A DNA stretch of 64,000 bases from Alistipes sp. (GTDB taxonomy: Bacteria > Bacteroidota > Bacteroidia > Bacteroidales > Rikenellaceae): positions 1-64,000 of the forward strand of contig JAFQOR010000029.1 of assembly GCA_017403125.1 (NCBI GenBank), in the 5' to 3' direction. A program made the position numbers and the translations under genes. Under the pieces are notes generated by a model, which worked only from the letters and a program-made list of their open reading frames with translations, ran no database searches and was not told the origin of the DNA. Shown here one piece after another: positions 27,266-35,790 of this stretch (position 1 is its first letter; each line of letters begins with the position of its first letter).

Positions 27266-27942
27266 TTATCAGAGATTTACAGACCATGGCGTATGGCGAG
27301 TGCTGGGAGTTACAGCGTTCGCTCTTCGATGCTATGTGTCAGAAAAAGCGCGACAAGAGTTTTTCGGACGAGGATGCCGCAGGCACCATTCTTCTTGTCG
27401 AACATCCAGCAGTATATACCTTGGGCAAGAGTGGCAACGAGGAGAATATGCTCTGCACCGAAGCATATATCAAGTCGCTCGGTGCCGAGTTCTATCATAT
27501 TGACCGTGGTGGCGATATTACGTTCCATGGCCCCGGACAACTTGTCTGCTACCCCATTATCGACCTCGACGCAATAGGCTTGGGTGTCAGACGTTATATC
27601 GATGCTCTCGAACAGAGTGTCATAGATTTGGCTGCGGAGTATGGCATCGCAGCGCACCGCTCGGAGGGGGCTTCGGGCGTATGGGTGACGGAGCGTGGTC
27701 GCCTGACAAAGCTGTGTGCCGTGGGCGTACGCGCCTCTCATGGCATCACAATGCACGGTCTTGCAATGAACGTCGCAACAGACCTTACATGGTTTCACAA
27801 CATCAACCCTTGCGGATTTACCGATAGAGGCGTATGCTCGCTTACCACACTTACTGGTCGCGAGGTCGGCATGGCGGAAGTGAAACCGAAGTTTATAGCT
27901 CACTTAACGAAAAATTTGAATGTTAAAATATATAAAAAGTAA
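27250..27942 (+). CDS. lipB: Octanoyltransferase LipB
   Basis: LipB moves octanoate from acyl carrier protein to lipoyl domains such as GcvH, giving LipA its substrate. The 230-residue protein has the motifs EHPAVYTLGKSG (near residue 50), GGDITFHGPGQLVCYP (near 90) and the catalytic-site stretch KLCAVGVRASHGITMHGLAMNV with conserved Cys and Lys. The start ATG lies inside the 3' end of lipA, with AAGAAGG just before it. recJ follows after 5 bases, so lipA-lipB-recJ looks like one transcript. Confidence 0.97.
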   Translation: MQKRVIIRDLQTMAYGECWELQRSLFDAMCQKKRDKSFSDEDAAGTILLVEHPAVYTLGKSGNEENMLCTEAYIKSLGAEFYHIDRGGDITFHGPGQLVCYPIIDLDAIGLGVRRYIDALEQSVIDLAAEYGIAAHRSEGASGVWVTERGRLTKLCAVGVRASHGITMHGLAMNVATDLTWFHNINPCGFTDRGVCSLTTLTGREVGMAEVKPKFIAHLTKNLNVKIYKK

Positions 27943-27947
27943 AAGTT

Positions 27948-29708
27948 ATGCCCATACAAAAGAGATGGGTTGTCAAGCCACAGGGCGATCGCCAGGCGGT
28001 GAAGACGTTGTCTTCGCAGCTGAACATGTCCACGGTCTTGACCAACCTGCTTGTACAGAGGGGCATAGACACCGTGGAAAAGGCAAAGAAGTTCTTTGCG
28101 CCATCGCTACGTGACCTTCACGATCCGTTCCTTATGAAGGATATGGATCGCGCAGTGGAACGTATCGAAGAGGCTGTAAAGAGGGGCGAAAAGGTGATGA
28201 TTTACGGAGACTATGATGTCGATGGAACCACTGCCGTAGCGCTTGTCTATAAGTTTCTGAGCCAGATAGGACACAACAATTTGCTGTTCTATATTCCCGA
28301 CAGATATGTCGATGGATACGGCATATCGATTCGAAGCATTGACCACGCCGTGCGCAAAGGCGTCAAGTTGGTCATTGCCTTGGATTGCGGCATCAAGGCC
28401 GTTGAGAAGGTTGCCTATGCCAAGCAACGTGGCGTAGATTTCATCATCTGCGACCACCACCTTCCTGCCGAGGAGATACCCCAGGCAGTAGCTGTTTTGG
28501 ACCCCAAGCGCACCGACTGCACCTACCCCTTTGACGAGTTGTCGGGGTGTGGCGTTGGATTTAAGCTTGTCGAGGCCTATGCACGACGCAACAATATCCC
28601 ATTCAAGGATATTGAGCATCTGCTCGACCTTCTGGTCGTAAGCATCGCCTCGGATATTGTACCTCTTGTGGATGAGAACCGAATCTTAGCGTACTACGGA
28701 TTGCGTAAACTCAACTCCGAGCCGTCGAAGGGTCTTCTCTCCATAATTAAGATTTGCGGATTGGAGGGACACAACATCACCATAGATGATATTGTGTTCA
28801 AGATAGGTCCACGCATCAATGCTGCGGGTCGCATGCGCATGGACGAGGATGACGAGAACGCAGCACCTTCGGGAGGACACGCCGCTGTGAGCCTCCTTAT
28901 CGAGGGTAACGAGACCGAGGCACAGAAGTTCGGCGAGGTCATCGACTCCTACAACCAGGACCGCAAGAGCATCGACCGCAATGTCACACAGGAGGCGCAC
29001 GACTATGTCGAGGCAAATCCGGAGTTGAAGGCACGCAAAAGCACCGTAATCTACAACCCCAAGTGGATGAAGGGCATCGTTGGCATCGTGGCATCGCGCC
29101 TTATCGAGTCGTACTACCGCCCTACGGTAGTACTCACCAAGTCCAATGGGTTGGTCACAGGCTCGGCGCGCTCGGTGGCAGGCTTCGACCTCTATCAGGC
29201 TGTGGAGTCGTGTTCGGACCTTTTGGAGAACTTTGGCGGCCACATGTATGCTGCGGGTCTTACGATGAAGGAGGAGAATGTCGAGGCATTCACCAAGCGC
29301 TTCAACGACTACGTGGAGCAGAATATCGACCCACAGATTCTCGTGCCACAGGTCGATATTGACAGCGAGTTGCTCTTCTCGGAGATTACCGATGACTTCC
29401 ACCAGCAGCTCAACGCCTTCCAGCCCTTCGGTCCGGGTAACACAGCGCCGGTATTTATGACACGCGGGGCAAGCAACAGGGGTGATGCAAAGCTCGTAGG
29501 AGCCGAGTGTGACCACCTGCGTATGGACCTTATGCAGCGCCAGAAGCCACACACGACGATTCCGGCAATAGCGTTCCAGCAGCCCACGCACTACGAATGG
29601 GTAAGGGCAGGCAAGCCCATCTCGGTATGCTACCAGATTGTCGAGAACCACTATCGCGGCACGGTGAGCAAGCAGCTGCGAGTTAAGGACATCAAACCCG
29701 AGAGGTAG
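27948..29708 (+). CDS. recJ: Single-stranded-DNA exonuclease RecJ
   Basis: RecJ degrades single-stranded DNA 5' to 3' in recombination and mismatch repair. The 586-residue protein has the DHH-family motifs: MIYGDYDVDGTTAVALVYK near residue 80, ALDCGIKAVEKV, and the DHH triad in FIICDHHLPA. The DHHA1 domain has the GGHMYAAGLTM motif near residue 427 and is followed by the OB-fold end. Length is usual for the family. It is the last gene of the lipAB unit and has a good terminator after it. Confidence 0.96.
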   Translation: MPIQKRWVVKPQGDRQAVKTLSSQLNMSTVLTNLLVQRGIDTVEKAKKFFAPSLRDLHDPFLMKDMDRAVERIEEAVKRGEKVMIYGDYDVDGTTAVALVYKFLSQIGHNNLLFYIPDRYVDGYGISIRSIDHAVRKGVKLVIALDCGIKAVEKVAYAKQRGVDFIICDHHLPAEEIPQAVAVLDPKRTDCTYPFDELSGCGVGFKLVEAYARRNNIPFKDIEHLLDLLVVSIASDIVPLVDENRILAYYGLRKLNSEPSKGLLSIIKICGLEGHNITIDDIVFKIGPRINAAGRMRMDEDDENAAPSGGHAAVSLLIEGNETEAQKFGEVIDSYNQDRKSIDRNVTQEAHDYVEANPELKARKSTVIYNPKWMKGIVGIVASRLIESYYRPTVVLTKSNGLVTGSARSVAGFDLYQAVESCSDLLENFGGHMYAAGLTMKEENVEAFTKRFNDYVEQNIDPQILVPQVDIDSELLFSEITDDFHQQLNAFQPFGPGNTAPVFMTRGASNRGDAKLVGAECDHLRMDLMQRQKPHTTIPAIAFQQPTHYEWVRAGKPISVCYQIVENHYRGTVSKQLRVKDIKPER

Positions 29709-29750
29709 GATATAGTTAGCAGTGTAACAATATAGTGGAATAGATTATTT

Positions 29751-29791
29751 GCCGTCGGCTATCCTTGATTAGTGGTAGCCGACGGCTATTT
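29751..29791 (+). terminator. Terminator after recJ
   Basis: GCCGTCGGCTA (29751-29761) pairs perfectly with TAGCCGACGGC (29776-29786), followed by TATTTTATT. Confidence 0.8.
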
Positions 29792-29849
29792 TATTGGGCA
29801 ATTGACGCATATTTACCGCCCCATATATTGCACTAACAAAAAAAATTTA

Positions 29850-29857
29850 TAACTTTG
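29850..29857 (+). promoter_or_regulatory. Promoter of the structured RNA, TAACTTTG
   Basis: TAACTTTG with TTG at 29828-29830, 19 bases upstream: a full Bacteroidota promoter. Predicted start near 29861, directly at the first hairpin of the structured region. Confidence 0.65.
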
Positions 29858-29860
29858 TAT

Positions 29861-30101
29861 TGTCGAAGCGACGCCTTCGACTTTCATATTTTGATGAAAG
29901 TGTATTAGCTTTTATCCTCGATTGGGAATCTGGAAAATTTCAAATACTGCGAGGAGGGCAACACACTCGTCACTCCGTATTGTTTTGTTTGGGGTGTTCT
30001 GTACCCCGTACTCAATACGAGTGTGGGGTATTGTTTATTCGCAGTAAGGTATTCCAGAACCTCCAATCGTATAAACTAATCGGCTCCACACTTTCTTTTT
30101 T
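29861..30101 (+). ncRNA. Candidate structured RNA, rod-like, 6S-like shape
   Basis: Directly downstream of a good promoter lie two small hairpins (TCGAAG/CTTCGA at 29862-29880; CTTTCAT/ATGAAAG at 29881-29900), then a long nested rod. Its stems are CGATTGG 29919-29925 with 30063-30069, TCTGGAA 29929-29935 with 30052-30058, TACTGCG 29945-29951 with 30040-30046, ACACTCGT 29963-29970 with 30017-30024, ATTG 29979-29982 with 30013-30016, and GGGGT 29991-29995 with ACCCC 30003-30007. An internal loop of 11 by 15 bases sits between the third and fourth stems. A T-rich tract (CTTTCTTTTTT) follows at 30091-30101. A long rod with a central bubble is the general plan of 6S RNA, the RNA polymerase regulator; I cannot confirm that by sequence. 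It could instead be the leader of the small lipoprotein gene at 30155. Confidence 0.55.
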
Positions 30102-30154
30102 GATGATAACCGCCGCAACGGAGCCGCAACGGCAAGACAAAACAAACTATTAAC

Positions 30155-30433
30155 ATGAAAACTTTTTTTAAGGTAATGCTAATGTTGGCATTAGTTGGAG
30201 GTGTTGCTACATCAACTACGGGATGTAGAAATGCAGGTAAGGCTACAAATGACATATGCAATAGCAAGAGAGAGCAGGAGTGCATAAAGTATTGTTGCGA
30301 ATTACTTGGCTTATCAACAATAACACCTCAACTTAAAGAAAAAACTCTCCAATTCATATGCAACTCTCTAAAGTGTTGTGATAATATCGATGCATACAAA
30401 GATCTTGTAATGGCATACTCAGCATTATCTTAA
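30155..30433 (+). CDS. Small cysteine-rich predicted lipoprotein
   Basis: A 92-residue protein with a lipoprotein signal (MKTFFKVMLMLALVGGVATS, then TTGC; acylated Cys24). The mature part of 68 residues has seven more cysteines at 35, 43, 47, 48, 69, 74 and 75, in a helical context (ECIKYCCELLG and FICNSLKCCDN). This pattern suggests disulfides or metal binding in the periplasm. The coding sequence is more AT-rich than the surrounding core genes, as is the next gene, which hints at a different history. It begins 53 bases after the structured RNA. I do not recognise the family. Confidence 0.6.
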   Translation: MKTFFKVMLMLALVGGVATSTTGCRNAGKATNDICNSKREQECIKYCCELLGLSTITPQLKEKTLQFICNSLKCCDNIDAYKDLVMAYSALS

Positions 30434-30561
30434 CCATTATTGATAGAAACTCGATACTTCACGCATCTATATATATCGAAAGTTGAACGTTGCTGGTGGA
30501 TAAAAGAGACCCAACACCAACATACGAGATATAAACAAAGAGGTCTCGATAATCTAAACTT

Positions 30562-31044
30562 ATGGCAAGTAAATTTGTTAAGAAATGTCAAAATTGTGGT
30601 GCAGAGATGAACGGCTATTCGACGAAGTGCACCAACTGTGGAACCGAAATTCAGTTGAAGCGCAACTGGTTTGTCACCTTCTGGTTATGGTTAGGAATAA
30701 TCGGGAGTACCTTGGGCATAATCATCAATGTCGATATACTCCTAAATTTACGAAAGATGAGCGAAGGAATGCCTGAATTTACGTTGACACAATTGGCAAT
30801 AGTAGTATGCTCTTGCTTATGCTTAATGGGATATATCATGCTGCTACTATGGAAACGAGCTGGATTCTACACAATCGTAGGCGCCAATCTTACAGCATTA
30901 GGTTTAACGATAATGATGATTGGCACATTCCCCATAGCAAGTTTTGTTGGATTTATAATCGGAACCCTGCTTTTCTTCGGCATACTCAATATTCGCCGCA
31001 ACGGAATCTCATATTGGGACGCCATGGAGCTTCGTAAAAAATAA
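30562..31044 (+). CDS. Zinc-ribbon membrane protein
   Basis: A 160-residue protein. Residues 9-27 form a zinc ribbon with two CxxC knuckles (CQNCG and CTNCG). Four membrane helices follow at about 35-58, 75-98, 103-122 and 125-143, and the protein ends in a charged tail (YWDAMELRKK). Zinc-ribbon membrane proteins of this kind are common and mostly uncharacterised; the ribbon would face the cytosol. It is AT-rich like the preceding gene. No operon partner is clear, and a hairpin terminator lies about 80 bases downstream. Confidence 0.7.
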   Translation: MASKFVKKCQNCGAEMNGYSTKCTNCGTEIQLKRNWFVTFWLWLGIIGSTLGIIINVDILLNLRKMSEGMPEFTLTQLAIVVCSCLCLMGYIMLLLWKRAGFYTIVGANLTALGLTIMMIGTFPIASFVGFIIGTLLFFGILNIRRNGISYWDAMELRKK

Positions 31045-31126
31045 CATACAAAGAGAGATGTCATAGTCGGGGCTTTACTATATTTTGCGACTACATATAG
31101 CCTAAAAACAGGGGCATTTTCAGTCA

Positions 31127-31165
31127 AGGTTATCCTATGTGTTCACATAAGATAACCTCTCTTTT
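31127..31165 (+). terminator. Terminator after the zinc-ribbon gene
   Basis: AGGTTATC-C-TATGT (31127-31140) pairs with ACATA-A-GATAACCT (31145-31158) around GTTC, followed by CTCTTTTAT. Confidence 0.75.
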
Positions 31166-31254
31166 ATCTACTTTTTTTTCTAATTATTTGCATGTGTCAT
31201 ATTTTTTGCGTACTTTTACAATTATTATAACTAAAAAGTATAAATTTTACGACT

Positions 31255-31629
31255 ATGGCAGAGGAGAAGACACGTTACAACGATACCGAACTCGAGGAGT
31301 TCCGTAAGTTGATTGAGCAGAAGTTGGCCTCGGCACGTGCCGACTATGATATGTTACGTTCAGCTACGAGCAACGAAAACGATACGGAGGATTCGTCTCC
31401 TACCTTCAAGGTCTTGGAGGAGGGCGCGACAACGCTCTCAAAGGAGGAGTATGGTCGTTTGGCTCAGCGTCAGGCAAAGTTCATTCGCAACCTCGAAATG
31501 GCGCTGGTGCGCATAAACAACAAGACATACGGCATCTGTAAGACCACCGGTAAACTTATCCCTCGTGAGCGTCTGCTGCGCGTGCCACACGCTACGGAGT
31601 GCATCGAGGCAAAGGAGGCACGCAAATAA
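31255..31629 (+). CDS. TraR/DksA family regulator, DksA2-like
   Basis: A 124-residue protein of the DksA/TraR family, which binds the RNA polymerase secondary channel, often together with ppGpp. Residues 1-85 form the coiled-coil arm (YNDTELEEFRKLIEQKLASA). The C-terminal motif has only two of the four zinc cysteines: Cys95-x2-Thr98 and Cys116-x2-Ala119, 17 residues apart. This equals the CX2T-X17-CX2A arrangement of Pseudomonas aeruginosa DksA2, which works without zinc. The coiled-coil tip expected to carry acidic residues reads NENDTEDSS. It is a single-gene unit with a strong terminator. Confidence 0.88.
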   Translation: MAEEKTRYNDTELEEFRKLIEQKLASARADYDMLRSATSNENDTEDSSPTFKVLEEGATTLSKEEYGRLAQRQAKFIRNLEMALVRINNKTYGICKTTGKLIPRERLLRVPHATECIEAKEARK

Positions 31630-31706
31630 TAGCACAGTGCCCATAACGCTACCATATACACCAACACATGGGGGTTAGGTGTGTAAGGTCCGATGGTCTG
31701 TGAAGT

Positions 31707-31752
31707 AAATACAAAGCCTTGGCGAATAATGCGTCAAGGCTTTGTATTTTTT
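31707..31752. terminator. Terminator after the DksA-like gene
   Basis: AATACAAAGCCTTG (31707-31720) pairs perfectly with CAAGGCTTTGTATT (31734-31747), followed by T residues. The stem's A/T ends allow action on both strands. Confidence 0.8.
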
Positions 31753-31757
31753 TGGGG

Positions 31758-31931
31758 GGGGCGTTTCGCCTTTGCGCGAGAGCCGATGAGCGAAGAGGGG
31801 ATTAAGGAGGTTAAAGAAGTTAGGGAGGTTAGGGATAGTGAGCATGTTCACTAAATTCCCTAATCTCCCTATACTTGTTCAACTCTCTAATGGAGAGGCG
31901 TAACGCAGCCGTCCGCCTGTATAATCGTTCG
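31758..31931. repeat. Dispersed purine-rich hairpin element, copy 1
   Basis: About 175 bases: a GC-rich edge (GCGTTTCGCCTTTGCGCGAG), a purine-rich arm (GGTTAAAGAAGTTAGGGAGG) facing an imperfect pyrimidine-rich complement (TTCCCTAATCTCCCTATAC), and the right edge GCGTAACGCAGC (31898-31909) plus CGCCTGTATAATCGTTCG (31914-31931). The same edges and purine tract recur at 48.7-49.0 kb. It stops 5 bases before the stop codon of the leftward ABC exporter gene. Confidence 0.65.
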
Positions 31932-31936
31932 ACTCG

Positions 31937-33775
31937 CTATGTAAAGCTCTGCATCTCTATAAGATGTGCATATATACCACCCTTGGCAAGCAACTCGGCA
32001 TGAGTACCCTGCTCGGCAACACGTCCCTGATCGATAACATAGATGCAGTCGGCATTATAGATGGTGCTCAAACGATGTGCAATAACAATCGAGGTGCGCC
32101 CTTCAAGGAGCTTCGACAGTGCATCTTGCACTAACTTTTCGCTCTCGGTATCGAGCGCAGATGTTGCCTCGTCGAGGATAAGTATCTCGGGATTTTTAAG
32201 AATTGCGCGTGCGATACTCAAACGCTGACGCTGACCACCCGAAAGTTTCGCTCCACGGTCACCGATATTTGTATCGTAGCCCTCGGGGCTCTCCATGATA
32301 AAGCCATGAGCATTTGCAATCTTTGCCGCCTCGACTACCTCCTCCTTGGTTGCCGTAGGACGACCCAAAAGGATGTTACTCTCGATAGTATCGTTAAAGA
32401 GCATGGTCTCCTGCGCTACAATACTCATACTACGACGAAGACTCTCCTGCTGCAACTGTTTTATAGAGACGCCATCGAAGAGAATATCTCCCTCGGTGAC
32501 ATCGTAGAAACGCGGGATAAGTTCACTCAACGTAGATTTTCCTCCTCCCGAAGGCCCTACAAGGGCAATGGTCTGACCCTTGCGGATGGTTATAGATACG
32601 TCGTTGATAACCTCGCGTGCACCATCATAGGTAAAGTGGACATTACGAAGCTCGATACTCTCCTTCAGGCCCTCAAAAGGCTTTGCATCGGGAGCATCCT
32701 TAACCTCGCTCTCGGTGTCGATGATAGAGAATATTCGCTCTCCCGCAGCAACACCCTGATTGATGCTGGCAAATTGGTCAATAAACGAGCGCAACGGACG
32801 TGTAATCTGTGAGAAGGCTGCGATAAATGCGATGAATCCTGCACCATCGAGATCACCATCACCCACAAGCGTGCCTCCAAAGACCAGAATAACGGCTACG
32901 GCAGTGATGCCGAGGAACTCGCTCATAGGCGACGCAAGCTGCTGCTTACGTGCCATGGAGAGGAAGAGGCGCGACATATCTGCATTTATGGCCTTAAACT
33001 TCTCTTTAAGCGACTTTGTTGCATTATAGCCCTTGACAACCTTGATGCCCGTGAGCGACTCGTCCAAGACCGAAACAAGGTCTGCCATACGCTCCTGACC
33101 CTTTTGTGCCGGATGGCGCAGGCGTTTGACAATGCTGCCGATAAGAATGCCGACAAGAGGCAGGAAGACAACTGCAAAGAGTGATAACTGCCATGAGATG
33201 CTAATCATAAGCACCAAGTAGCCGATAATGAGCAACGGGTCGCGGAAGGCAACCTGCAAGGTGTTGGTGATACAGAACTGCACCATCATAACATCCTGCG
33301 TAATCTTCGACATCACATCGCCCTTGCGCTGCTCACTGAAATAGCCGACATGCATATCTATGACACGTGTGTACATATCGTTACGCATACGCAGCAAAGT
33401 CTGAATACGTAACGACTCAACAGTCATGGCGGCAGCGTAGCGGAAAGTATTGCTCAACAGGTTCATACACACCGTCGTAATACCCAATAGGGCAAGGAAA
33501 TGTATGCTGTCGAACTCTGCGCCAAAGATTGTGGTATAGAAGTAGAATAGTATCTGGTTGAATCCTGCCTCGGTAAACTCCAATGCCGGAAACTCATAAA
33601 CGGGCACGAAGTTGAAACCTCCCTCGGAGGTAAACATGGCATTCAGTATGGGTATTATCATCGCATAGTTGAAGGTGTTGAACACGGCATGCAACGCAGC
33701 ATAGATAAAGTAGGGTATCGTATATCGCTTCAAAGGACGAGCAAAGCCCAGAAGTCGTAAGTATGTCTTCAACAT
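31937..33775 (-). CDS. MsbA-type ABC exporter (fused permease and ATPase)
   Basis: A 612-residue ABC half-transporter that should work as a homodimer in the inner membrane. Six membrane helices lie within residues 1-330. The ATPase domain follows with Walker A GPSGGGKST near residue 400, the signature LSGGQRQRLSIARAIL and Walker B ILILDEATSALD. The architecture fits lipid A-type flippases (MsbA) and multidrug exporters alike; sequence alone does not decide the substrate. It lies 60 bases after nrnA on the same strand. A dispersed repeat starts right after its stop codon. Confidence 0.9.
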   Translation of the reverse strand: MLKTYLRLLGFARPLKRYTIPYFIYAALHAVFNTFNYAMIIPILNAMFTSEGGFNFVPVYEFPALEFTEAGFNQILFYFYTTIFGAEFDSIHFLALLGITTVCMNLLSNTFRYAAAMTVESLRIQTLLRMRNDMYTRVIDMHVGYFSEQRKGDVMSKITQDVMMVQFCITNTLQVAFRDPLLIIGYLVLMISISWQLSLFAVVFLPLVGILIGSIVKRLRHPAQKGQERMADLVSVLDESLTGIKVVKGYNATKSLKEKFKAINADMSRLFLSMARKQQLASPMSEFLGITAVAVILVFGGTLVGDGDLDGAGFIAFIAAFSQITRPLRSFIDQFASINQGVAAGERIFSIIDTESEVKDAPDAKPFEGLKESIELRNVHFTYDGAREVINDVSITIRKGQTIALVGPSGGGKSTLSELIPRFYDVTEGDILFDGVSIKQLQQESLRRSMSIVAQETMLFNDTIESNILLGRPTATKEEVVEAAKIANAHGFIMESPEGYDTNIGDRGAKLSGGQRQRLSIARAILKNPEILILDEATSALDTESEKLVQDALSKLLEGRTSIVIAHRLSTIYNADCIYVIDQGRVAEQGTHAELLAKGGIYAHLIEMQSFT

Positions 33776-33835
33776 ATAATCAAAATCTTCGACCCGCGCC
33801 CCATAATCTCAACCGTGGGTCAATTCATCTACAAA

Positions 33836-34861
33836 TTAAAGTTTGCCTTCGGCGGCATACTCCTTTACGGAGTTCTCGTAGTGAGCCAACGTCTCCTCCA
33901 TCGATACAAACGACTTGCCACCGGCAGCATTGCGATGGCCACCACCATTGAAGTAGCGCTGCGCAAAGACGTTTACATCGACATCGCCACGCGAACGCAA
34001 CGACACACGAATAAAGTCGCTATGCTCGGTAAACATCGCCGACATCTTCATCTTCTTTATGGTCAGGGGATAGTTTACGAAGCCCTCGGAGTCGCCCTGC
34101 TGGAACCAGAAACGACGCAACTCGTCAGCCGTAAGCGACATGTGAGCTACGGCTCCGTTGTGGAATATCTTCATCTTGCGATTGATAACATAGCCAAACA
34201 GACGTGCACGACCCTCGGTGAAGGAGTTATAGACGTGGTTGTGAATATCCGGGATAGAGATGCCCGTAGCGGCCAACACCGAAACCATGCGGAATACATC
34301 GGGTGTAACAGACGAGAAGGCAAAATTGCCCGTGTCTGTCATCATTCCCACGAATAGGTTTACTGCCATGTTGGGTGATATCTGCTCGACACCATAAAGC
34401 TCCTCAACAATAAGCGCTACGAGGTAGCATGTGCTCGACGCCTCGGGGTACGACAGCATAAGGTCAAAATCCACAGATGGGTCGAGATGGTGGTCGATTA
34501 GTATGCGCTTGGCATGCTGATTCTCGTCGATAAGATCTCCGAGGTGGTCAAGACGCGACAACGAATGAAAATCGAGCGAGAAGATGATATCCGCACTCTT
34601 AACCGCAGCATTTGCTCTGCCATCCTTATCATCCTTGAAGACAACAATATCCTCGATACCGGGCATAAATTCAAGGTAGTAGGGGTATCGATTTGGAAGG
34701 ATGCAGGTTACCTTGTGACCCTGCTTTGAGAGTATCTCCGCCCAAGCCAACGACGAGCCTATGGCGTCACCATCGGGGTTAGTGTGCGAGAGAATAACTA
34801 TCGAGCTTGGCGTAGCAAGAAACGACCGCAGCTCGTCCAATTTGTTTTTGCCAATAACCAT
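33836..34861 (-). CDS. nrnA: DHH/DHHA1 phosphoesterase, NrnA-like
   Basis: A 341-residue bifunctional oligoribonuclease and pAp phosphatase of the NrnA type, which finishes RNA decay by cleaving nanoRNAs. The DHH domain has SHTNPDGDAIGSSLAW near residue 25, the FSLDFHSLSRL block, and ILIDHHLDP near residue 140. The DHHA1 domain has the substrate-binding GGGHRNAAGGKSF near residue 310. Length is normal. A TATATTTG box lies 31-38 bases upstream of the start. Confidence 0.93.
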   Translation of the reverse strand: MVIGKNKLDELRSFLATPSSIVILSHTNPDGDAIGSSLAWAEILSKQGHKVTCILPNRYPYYLEFMPGIEDIVVFKDDKDGRANAAVKSADIIFSLDFHSLSRLDHLGDLIDENQHAKRILIDHHLDPSVDFDLMLSYPEASSTCYLVALIVEELYGVEQISPNMAVNLFVGMMTDTGNFAFSSVTPDVFRMVSVLAATGISIPDIHNHVYNSFTEGRARLFGYVINRKMKIFHNGAVAHMSLTADELRRFWFQQGDSEGFVNYPLTIKKMKMSAMFTEHSDFIRVSLRSRGDVDVNVFAQRYFNGGGHRNAAGGKSFVSMEETLAHYENSVKEYAAEGKL

Positions 34862-34891
34862 AAGCGGGCAAAATTATTGCATTAAATTGCG

Positions 34892-34899
34892 CAAATATA
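34892..34899 (-). promoter_or_regulatory. nrnA promoter, TATATTTG
   Basis: Minus-strand TATATTTG, predicted leader about 27 bases. The -33 element is not clear. Confidence 0.45.
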
Positions 34900-34919
34900 A
34901 TAAAAATAGGTATAACATC

Positions 34920-35158
34920 CTAATATATCCCCCATTTTAACCAACATACAGGCAATAACCCCTACTCGCGTTGCCAACACAACATGACAAAACTATGCTT
35001 TTCGCACCCAATACTTGACACAATTTGGACTGCATTGTAGAGAATAAAGAGCAGTAAGAGGAGAGCAAGAGGGGAGCAAGGAGAGCCGGGAAGATTGCCA
35101 CAGCCGCCGTCAATCCTCGCAATAAACAGGCTAAAAATGGGGCACAGACATAAAATAT
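34920..35158. other. Intergenic stretch between nrnA and ompH
   Basis: About 240 bases without a convincing frame. It has a purine-rich run (35040-35090, AGAGCAGTAAGAGGAGAGCA type) but no repeat partner that I can identify. The ompH terminator follows at 35159. Confidence 0.5.
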
Positions 35159-35188
35159 AGAGGCCGACTAAATATTTAGTCGGCCTCT
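35159..35188. terminator. Perfect 30-bp palindrome, ompH terminator
   Basis: AGAGGCCGACTAAAT is followed immediately by its exact reverse complement. On the minus strand it lies 27 bases after the ompH stop and is followed by ATATTTTATG. Being fully symmetric it can end transcription in both directions. Confidence 0.75.
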
Positions 35189-35214
35189 CGAATTCAGAGT
35201 TGCCAAGAGCTACC

Positions 35215-35757
35215 CTACTCCGCCTTCGCATCAGCGATGCCCAACTCGCGCTTCACATCTGCTGTGAGATCCGTAAGTGCCGCCGCATCGAAGTATGCCA
35301 AACCGGCCGACGTAGGCTCGTTGTTTGCTGTGTTAAAGACAGCCAGAAAGCCGCCTGCCTGTGCTACCTTATTTACAGCATCGGTAGCCTTGGTGTAGAT
35401 AGGGGCAAGCTCTGCCGCCTCCTTCTGCTGCATATCCTGCTGTGCAATCTGCTGGAAGTCGATGATGCGCTGCTGCATCTCCTGCAACTCGCGCTCCTTC
35501 ATCTGACGAGTGGTGTCGCTATATGTGCTAACACTCTTCTCATACTCCAAATACTTGGTGTTGAACTCAACCTGAATAGCCTCAATCTGCTCCTGCAAAT
35601 CCTTACCATAGGCTTCGAGGTTTGCCAAAGCCGTCTGATACTCCGGCATATTGGGTACGATAGCCGCCAAATCAACACGTCCGAACTTCTGCGCCGATGC
35701 CGACGTTGCGCCCATGATGAACACAAGTGCAAGAGTTAGTTTCAAAATCTTTTTCAT
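35215..35757 (-). CDS. OmpH/Skp family periplasmic chaperone (copy 2)
   Basis: A 180-residue Skp-like chaperone; Skp trimers hold unfolded outer membrane proteins in the periplasm. The start is the ATG at 35757; a GTG two codons upstream is possible. It has a signal peptide (MKKILKLTLALVFIMGATSASA), the conserved KFGRVDLAAIVPNMPEY strand and helix, a long coiled-coil (about residues 45-120) and a closing domain with AYFDAAALTDLT. It is the second of two tandem ompH genes downstream of bamA, a standard Bacteroidota set for outer membrane assembly. Confidence 0.92.
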   Translation of the reverse strand: MKKILKLTLALVFIMGATSASAQKFGRVDLAAIVPNMPEYQTALANLEAYGKDLQEQIEAIQVEFNTKYLEYEKSVSTYSDTTRQMKERELQEMQQRIIDFQQIAQQDMQQKEAAELAPIYTKATDAVNKVAQAGGFLAVFNTANNEPTSAGLAYFDAAALTDLTADVKRELGIADAKAE

Positions 35758-35790
35758 CTTCACTTTTTACTTAATTATACATTGATTACT

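Noticed and set aside
28686..29651. 321-codon minus-strand frame opposite recJ
   Set aside because: Antisense shadow of a gene with all RecJ motifs.
31921..31940. GTTCGACTC resembling the T-loop of a tRNA
   Set aside because: No acceptor or anticodon stem can be formed around it, and the sequence is part of the dispersed repeat edge.
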